A DNA stretch of 64,000 nt from Streptomyces sp. SPB162. GTDB taxonomy: Bacteria > Actinomycetota > Actinomycetes > Streptomycetales > Streptomycetaceae. The stretch covers positions 1,202,501-1,266,500 of the forward strand of contig NZ_JAQFII010000001.1 in assembly GCF_029504575.1 (NCBI RefSeq), written 5' to 3'. The notes beneath the pieces were generated by a model. It saw nothing but the letters and a program-made list of their open reading frames with translations. It did not search any database and had not been told where the DNA came from. This document shows, piece after piece, positions 59,720 to 64,000 of this stretch; position 1 is the stretch's first letter, and each line of letters opens with the position of its first letter. The position numbers were made by a program, and so were the translations under genes.

Positions 59720-61084
59720 TTACGCGCCGCTGGCGTCCAGCATCTCCTCGCGTTCGACGATCTTCACGCGCTCACGGCCCTGCGGTTCGCCCAGCGCCTT
59801 CTCCGCGGCGTCCAGCCGGTACCAGCCCTCCCACGTGGTGAAGCGGACGTTCCGCTCGCCGAGGAACGCGTCCACGTCCTCCGGGGCGGGCGACGCGGGT
59901 GTGTGCAGCCGCCCGTTCGCGTGGTCGTCCAGCAGACTGGCGACCGTCTCGTTGGCGTCGCCCTTGGTGTGGCCGATCAGCCCCACGGGACCGCGCCGGA
60001 TCCATCCGGTGACGTAGGTCGACCGCAGGTGCTCGCCAGTCTCCTCGATCACCCGGCCGCCCTGGTCCGGCACCGTGCCCGACGCGACGTCCCAGGGCAG
60101 CTTGGGCAGCTCGTCGGACAGGTACCCCACCGCGCGGTAGACCGCGCTGACGTCCCAGTCCTTGAAGGTGCCGGTGCCCTTGACGTTGCCGGTGCCGTCG
60201 AGGGCGGTGCGCTCGGTGCGCAGGCCGACCACCTTCCCGTCCTCGCCGAGGATCTCCGCGGGCGACTCGAAGAAGTGCAGGAACAGCTTGTGCGGGCGCT
60301 CGCCGACGTCACGGATCGCCCAGTTCTCCAGCGTCTTGGCCACCATGTCGGCCTGCTTGTTGCCGCGCCGGGTCGCGATCGAGCCGTCGTCGTAGTCGAT
60401 GTCCTCGGGGTTGACGATGACCTCGATGTTCGGGGAGTGGTCCAGCTCCCGCAGTTCCATCGGGCTGAACTTCGCCTGCGCCGGACCACGGCGGCCGAAG
60501 ACGTGCACCTCCAGCGCCTTGTTGGCCTTGAGGCCCTCGTGCACGTTCGGCGGGATCTCGGTCGACAGCAGCTCGTCCGCGGTCTTGGCGAGGATGCGCG
60601 CCACGTCGAGTGCGACGTTGCCGACACCGAGGACGGCGACCTTCTCCGCATCGAGCGGCCAACTGCGCGGTACGTCCGGGTGCCCGTCGTACCAGGAGAC
60701 GAAGTCCGCCGCGCCGTACGAGCCGTCGAGGTCGCTGCCGGGGATGTCGAGCGCCCGGTCCGCGGTCGCTCCCGTGGAGAAGATCACCGCGTCGTAGAAC
60801 GTCCGCAGATCGTCCAGGCTGATGTCGTTCGGATAGTCCACGTTGCCGAAGAGGCGGACTTGCGGCTTGTCGAGCACCTGGTGCAGGGCCGTGACGATGC
60901 CCTTGATCCGCGGGTGGTCGGGGGCGACGCCGTAGCGGATCAGGCCGAACGGCGCCGGCATCCGCTCGAACAGGTCGATGGAGACACCGGGCGTGACGGC
61001 CGCCGGGGACTTCAGCAGCGCGTCGGCGGCGTAGATCCCGGCGGGGCCGGCTCCGACTATTGCTACCCGCACAGGGCGAAGCAT
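59720..61084 (-). CDS. FprA-type ferredoxin/adrenodoxin reductase-like FAD oxidoreductase (copy 2, iron-regulated)
   Basis: A 454-residue paralogue of the reductase at 46510. VRVAIVGAGPAGIYAADALL is the FAD motif, MPAPFGLIRYGVAPDHPRIKGIV the conserved loop, VAVLGVGNVALDVARILAKTADELL the NADP motif, and GWIRRGPVGLIGHTKGDANETVASLLDDH the C-terminal segment. It supplies electrons from NADPH to ferredoxin-type partners or siderophore-iron reduction. A DmdR/IdeR-type iron box lies at 61131-61149, so it is probably derepressed in low iron. ATG 61084 has GAAGGGA about 8 nt before it; a GTG at 61111 is an alternative. Confidence 0.92.
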   Translation of the reverse strand: MLRPVRVAIVGAGPAGIYAADALLKSPAAVTPGVSIDLFERMPAPFGLIRYGVAPDHPRIKGIVTALHQVLDKPQVRLFGNVDYPNDISLDDLRTFYDAVIFSTGATADRALDIPGSDLDGSYGAADFVSWYDGHPDVPRSWPLDAEKVAVLGVGNVALDVARILAKTADELLSTEIPPNVHEGLKANKALEVHVFGRRGPAQAKFSPMELRELDHSPNIEVIVNPEDIDYDDGSIATRRGNKQADMVAKTLENWAIRDVGERPHKLFLHFFESPAEILGEDGKVVGLRTERTALDGTGNVKGTGTFKDWDVSAVYRAVGYLSDELPKLPWDVASGTVPDQGGRVIEETGEHLRSTYVTGWIRRGPVGLIGHTKGDANETVASLLDDHANGRLHTPASPAPEDVDAFLGERNVRFTTWEGWYRLDAAEKALGEPQGRERVKIVEREEMLDASGA

Positions 61085-61130
61085 GATCAGGTTCCCTTCG
61101 AGCGGTGGCACGCGGACTCCCGGGAAGCCT

Positions 61131-61149
61131 AAACTAAGGCAAACCTAAC
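61131..61149 (-). promoter_or_regulatory. Iron box (DmdR/IdeR-like operator)
   Basis: On the minus strand, GTTAGGTTTGCCTTAGTTT matches the 19-bp actinobacterial iron-box pattern TTAGGTTAGGCTNACCTAA in most positions. It lies 46 bp upstream of the reductase start and there is no gene on the opposite strand side to share it. It is a strong sign of iron-dependent repression. Confidence 0.8.
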
Positions 61150-61237
61150 TCAGTAGTCGGGTTCGACCTATGACCTCATAAGGCAGCCTTATGGGTCCTC
61201 CAAGGCAAGTCGTGCACCATCGGTCGGACCGCATCCG

Positions 61238-62530
61238 TCATCCCGAGTAGTAGCTCCAGCGGGCGCGACCGTCCTTGCCCATGTAGCACTTGGCGGGGCG
61301 CCCGTCGGCGGTCGTCGCGGTGCCTCCGACGGGAGAGCAGAACTGCCCGAACCGGACGCCGCCCCGGCTGCTGCCGCCGCCTCCCCCCGAAGTGCCGTAC
61401 GAGGGCGCGGGATCGGCTTGGGGCTTCGGTTTCGGCTGCGGCTTCGGCTCGGGACCGGCGCTGCCGGCACTGGGACTGGGTGCGGTGCACGGGTCGCCGG
61501 AGCCGATCAGCCACAAGGAGACCTGCGCCCTCGTCGAGACCTCGGCACCGGCCCCCGGCTGCTGCCGGCACACCTGCCACGTGGCATGGTCGCTCGCTCC
61601 GCCGTCCAGTCGCCTGCCGGTAAGGGCGTGGAAGAGGACCGTGCGGGCGAGGCCGAGATCGCCCAGGACGCCCGCGGCGGCGTCGAACCGTTCGCCGACG
61701 AGATCCGGCATCACGATCCGGCCTGCGCCGAACAGCTGCTCCGGGCACGTCTCCCGGTCCGGCACCGCATAGAGCGTCAGCGTGGTGAGGGACGGAAGGG
61801 CCGTCTCGCCCCGAGCGGGTATCTGGAAGCAGACCCGCCACCCCGCCTCGGTGCCCGTCACCGTCCGGAAGGCGGACGACGCGTCGGCCGCCGAGACGTG
61901 CACCCACGGCTGGGCACCGGCCGTCGCCTTTGCCTCCCGCAGCGAGAACCCTTGGAACGCGGGGACGGCCACGGCATACTCCACGCGCGCCCGCGGGGCG
62001 GCCTTCTCCTCATCAGCGGACCCCGCGTTCGCAAGACCGTTCACGCCCGTCCGGAGGACGATCAGCAGGGCCACCACGAGGAACGTCAGTACAGGGTGCT
62101 GACGCACCCACGCCCGGGACCGCGCACCGCGCCCGGGAGGCGCGGAGAAGCCGGAAGGCAGAAGCTCCCCCGCGGATTCGAGAAGCCGCCCCTTCGGGTC
62201 GAGCTTCGAGCCCCACAGCCGGTGCCGCTTCCCGTCGACAAGGATCGTGACGGAACCGAACACGCCCTGCGCACCACGAACGATCCCCAGCGGCTGGTAC
62301 ACCCGGATCCCCCCGCCCCCCGCCATGCCCGGAAGCAGGATGACGCCGTTCCCCGTCAGCGCGGCGTATCCCCAGCCGTCGCGGTACACGGCCAGAACCG
62401 TCTCCCCGTCCGCAAGGACCCGCAGCAGAGCCTCCGCTGCAAGTACCGGCAGCTGCGCGGCCTCATGCGCAGCCACCCGCACGGTTCGTGGATCGTTTCG
62501 CAGCAGGCGCTGCGCGGGAGTCTCCGACAT
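61238..62530 (-). CDS. PASTA-containing single-pass membrane protein
   Basis: A 430-residue protein. The N-terminal 150 residues form a small globular domain (VLADGETVLAVYRDGWGYAALTGNGVILLPG; PH-like barrel). One TM helix follows (HPVLTFLVVALLIVLRTGV). A PASTA-like domain is IVMPDLVGERFDAAAGVLGDLGL, then TWQVCRQQPGAGAEVSTRAQVSLWLIG. A Pro/Lys-rich region and a C-terminal Gly-rich, Cys-containing motif (FCSPVGGTATTADGRPAKCYMG) complete it. It probably works at the cell surface or envelope. The substrate is unknown. Confidence 0.75.
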   Translation of the reverse strand: MSETPAQRLLRNDPRTVRVAAHEAAQLPVLAAEALLRVLADGETVLAVYRDGWGYAALTGNGVILLPGMAGGGGIRVYQPLGIVRGAQGVFGSVTILVDGKRHRLWGSKLDPKGRLLESAGELLPSGFSAPPGRGARSRAWVRQHPVLTFLVVALLIVLRTGVNGLANAGSADEEKAAPRARVEYAVAVPAFQGFSLREAKATAGAQPWVHVSAADASSAFRTVTGTEAGWRVCFQIPARGETALPSLTTLTLYAVPDRETCPEQLFGAGRIVMPDLVGERFDAAAGVLGDLGLARTVLFHALTGRRLDGGASDHATWQVCRQQPGAGAEVSTRAQVSLWLIGSGDPCTAPSPSAGSAGPEPKPQPKPKPQADPAPSYGTSGGGGGSSRGGVRFGQFCSPVGGTATTADGRPAKCYMGKDGRARWSYYSG

Positions 62531-62707
62531 GCGGGGATGCTAGCGCTCTGGCCGCGCCATCCCACCCCGAAGCAGCCAGGTCAGCCCAAGACCGACAACC
62601 ACACCTGGCGCCGGGGGTCGTCCCCGTCGGTGTCGATTCACCGCGGACCAGATCGGCCGGCCGGGGTTCGGAGTCCCGCCCGAACAGGTCGGGGTCTCAC
62701 GTCCAGA
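62531..62707. other. Region between the PASTA gene start and the USP gene end
   Basis: A 177-bp gap. It contains CTAGCGCTCTGGCCG at 62540, a near match to the MITE end at 41145, and the direct repeat CACCTGGCGCCGGGGGT at 62602-62618. No gene is recognised. Confidence 0.4.
62602..62618 (+). repeat. 17-bp direct repeat, copy 1
   Basis: CACCTGGCGCCGGGGGT, identical to 63839-63855, so the pair brackets the USP gene. Confidence 0.8.
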
Positions 62708-63544
62708 TCAGGCGTAGGGAACGATAGCGACCGGGCACACCGCGTGGTGGACCGCCGAGTGGCCCACTGGTCCCAGGCGGGATGTCGATGTCTCTCGGCG
62801 GCTATGGCGGCCGATCACCAGTAGCTCGGCACCTTCCTCTGCGCTCACCACGATATGACCGGGGCTGCCCGTCTCGACTCTCGTCGTGACCTCAACGTCC
62901 GGAAATTTTTCGCACCATGGAGTCACCGCATCGTCCAATGCGCCCTGTGCCGCGGGATCAGCGTGGTCAGTCTTGTGGTGAAGGTGAACATGCCTGCCTT
63001 CGACGCTCAGCACGACAAGGGGCACGCCGTGCAGCGATGCGGAATCAAAGGCGAACGCCAGCACCTCGCCACAAGGACGATCCGGGTTCATGGCGACGAC
63101 TACGGGACCTTCGAGCGTTTTTGGTGCGTTCTCGCCGACATGTGCACCGCGAAAGAGTGCCACTGGCCGCTTGGCATGGCCGATCACATGATAGCTGGCA
63201 TCCCCCAAAAAGAAGTTCCCCGTGGCCCCCATCCCTTTCGATCCCAGTGCCAGCAAGGTAGACCTACCGGAAACTTCAAGCAGCGCATCCGAGGGGTCCT
63301 TGGCAGCCAGTTCCACAGACACAGGCAAATCCGGATACAATTCACCTATCATCTTTCTCGTGTCATCAAGAAGACGTCGGGACCAGTAGTTCTGATCGTC
63401 TTCAATGGAATCCGCTTTGAGCATTATCCATGCATGCATCATATGCAGCGGAAGATTTCTCAGGTGCGCCTCACGCGCCGCCCAGTGTGCTGCAGCAACA
63501 CTCGTCGGCGAACCGTCGAGGCCCACCGAGATGACGGAATTCAT
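62708..63544 (-). CDS. Tandem universal stress protein (UspA family)
   Basis: A 278-residue protein with two Usp domains. Domain 1: ISVGLDGSPTSVAAAHWAAREAHLRN to LLALGSKGMGATGNFFLGDASYHVIGHAKRPVALF (ATP-binding GxxGx9GS pattern). Domain 2: VVVAMNPDRPCGEVLAFAFDSASL to ELLVIGRHSRRETSTSRLGPVGHSAVHHAVCPVAIVPYA. Usp proteins bind ATP and support dormancy or stress survival. Start 63544 has GGGAGG upstream. Base composition is somewhat less GC-rich than the neighbours (many AT-ending codons), which may reflect recent arrival. Confidence 0.9.
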   Translation of the reverse strand: MNSVISVGLDGSPTSVAAAHWAAREAHLRNLPLHMMHAWIMLKADSIEDDQNYWSRRLLDDTRKMIGELYPDLPVSVELAAKDPSDALLEVSGRSTLLALGSKGMGATGNFFLGDASYHVIGHAKRPVALFRGAHVGENAPKTLEGPVVVAMNPDRPCGEVLAFAFDSASLHGVPLVVLSVEGRHVHLHHKTDHADPAAQGALDDAVTPWCEKFPDVEVTTRVETGSPGHIVVSAEEGAELLVIGRHSRRETSTSRLGPVGHSAVHHAVCPVAIVPYA

Positions 63545-64000
63545 GTCGAGACCTCCCTCGAGCCGTATGGGCATCCATCGCGGCAGGCCACCCGGATAAA
63601 GAGGGCCGGAAAGGTCGAACGGCGCCCGCGGCTTGGCGGTGCAAGCTCTTCATCAACCAGGATGTCACGCCCAGACCCGCGGCGCCCGTCGCGCGTTCAG
63701 GGCCCCCGGCACATCCCCGGGATCGCGGCCCGCACCCCCGGTCATCGTCTCTCCGCGACGTGACTGCCCTGTCTGGAGCTGCCGGACATCAAACCTACAG
63801 TCGTCACGCTTCGGCCCTCAGCCCCGGAAGGACAGCCGCACCTGGCGCCGGGGGTTGTTTGGGCATCTGCCACAAGGACCATGGGCCGGCGCCTGCCCCG
63901 CCTGCCACCGCGACATACCCACCGGACAACAGACCTGACCAAGCCCTACTGGTGCGTTGTCCGTGACTGTCGGCCGGTTGGGGTGTGACGGCTGGGCTCG
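63545..64000. other. Non-coding end of the window
   Basis: About 456 bp upstream of the USP gene. Open frames here are short, Arg-rich and lack ribosome-binding sites, and I do not accept any as a gene. It holds one copy of the 17-bp repeat and possibly the stress-responsive promoter of the USP gene. Confidence 0.45.
63839..63855 (+). repeat. 17-bp direct repeat, copy 2
   Basis: CACCTGGCGCCGGGGGT, the second copy of the repeat at 62602, downstream in plus-strand coordinates of the USP gene promoter. Confidence 0.8.

Noticed and set aside
59363..61132. 589-residue plus-strand frame over the fprA-type gene
   Set aside because: Antisense shadow of an obvious FAD reductase with a clean motif set.
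63633..63966. Short open frames at the right end
   Set aside because: No ribosome-binding sites, Arg/Pro-rich content and no family resemblance.

Overview
The window is very GC-rich, with codon use, GTG starts and family content typical of a Streptomyces (or close Kitasatospora-like) chromosome. Pointers include a mycothiol-type maleylpyruvate isomerase fold protein, deazaflavin-dependent nitroreductase-like and DUF6421, DUF6986 and DUF4395 proteins, two FprA-type reductases, and a sugar ABC transporter without its own ATPase. I see no rRNA, tRNA, CRISPR array, prophage or biosynthetic gene cluster. The region reads as chromosomal core-to-accessory DNA with many small regulator/target pairs.

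Layout. 1-5.4 kb: MFS transporter tail, TIGR03083-type enzyme, photolyase, a divergent MarR/DHA2 exporter pair and a small membrane protein. 5.4-9.8 kb: GC-rich repeat array, a LuxR-type two-component system, a divergent TetR/deazaflavin reductase pair and a DUF4230 protein. 9.8-13.7 kb: geranylgeranyl-reductase-like flavoprotein, M20 dipeptidase and a P-loop kinase-NUDIX fusion. 13.8-19.4 kb: sugar ABC transporter, ROK kinase and LacI regulator. 19.4-25.4 kb: DUF6986 lyase-like protein, etfBA, flavin reductase, thioredoxin/DUF4395 pair and acyltransferase. 25.4-31.9 kb: frameshifted B3/4 gene, transglutaminase-like protein, STAS protein, a DUF6421-SDR-threonine aldolase operon and a phosphodiesterase. 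32-34.5 kb: amino-acid ABC transporter. 34.5-41.5 kb: IS481 remnant, GNAT, VOC, MocR/EamA pair, DUF5134, GH43-like secreted protein, M56 metallopeptidase and a fold-back MITE-like element. 41.5-45.6 kb: a four-gene, start-stop-overlapping lipid-modification operon. 45.7-49.8 kb: TetR, FprA-type reductase, ArsR/old-yellow-enzyme pair and a decayed SDR. 49.9-54.6 kb: Asp-box propeller, ung, scramblase-like protein, BadF-type kinase and CbiX-like protein. 54.6-59.6 kb: lactonase, bacterial nitric oxide synthase, FUSC transporter/Lrp pair and a decayed PfpI gene. 59.7-64 kb: iron-box FprA-type reductase, PASTA membrane protein and universal stress protein.

Themes. Divergent regulator/target pairs are the dominant architecture, and most have a readable palindromic operator between them (MarR 3406-3447, TetR 8491-8557, LacI 18291-18302, MocR 37216-37229, ArsR 48347-48396, Lrp 58773-58809). 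Redox and flavin enzymes are heavily represented. The most interesting unit is the operon at 41475-45611 (FAD oxidoreductase, DUF1365, CFA-type methyltransferase, DUF1295), which probably builds a modified membrane fatty acid, possibly under ECF-sigma control; its product is not known from sequence. The stand-alone nitric oxide synthase is the second highlight. All function calls come from reading motifs by eye; no database search was run.
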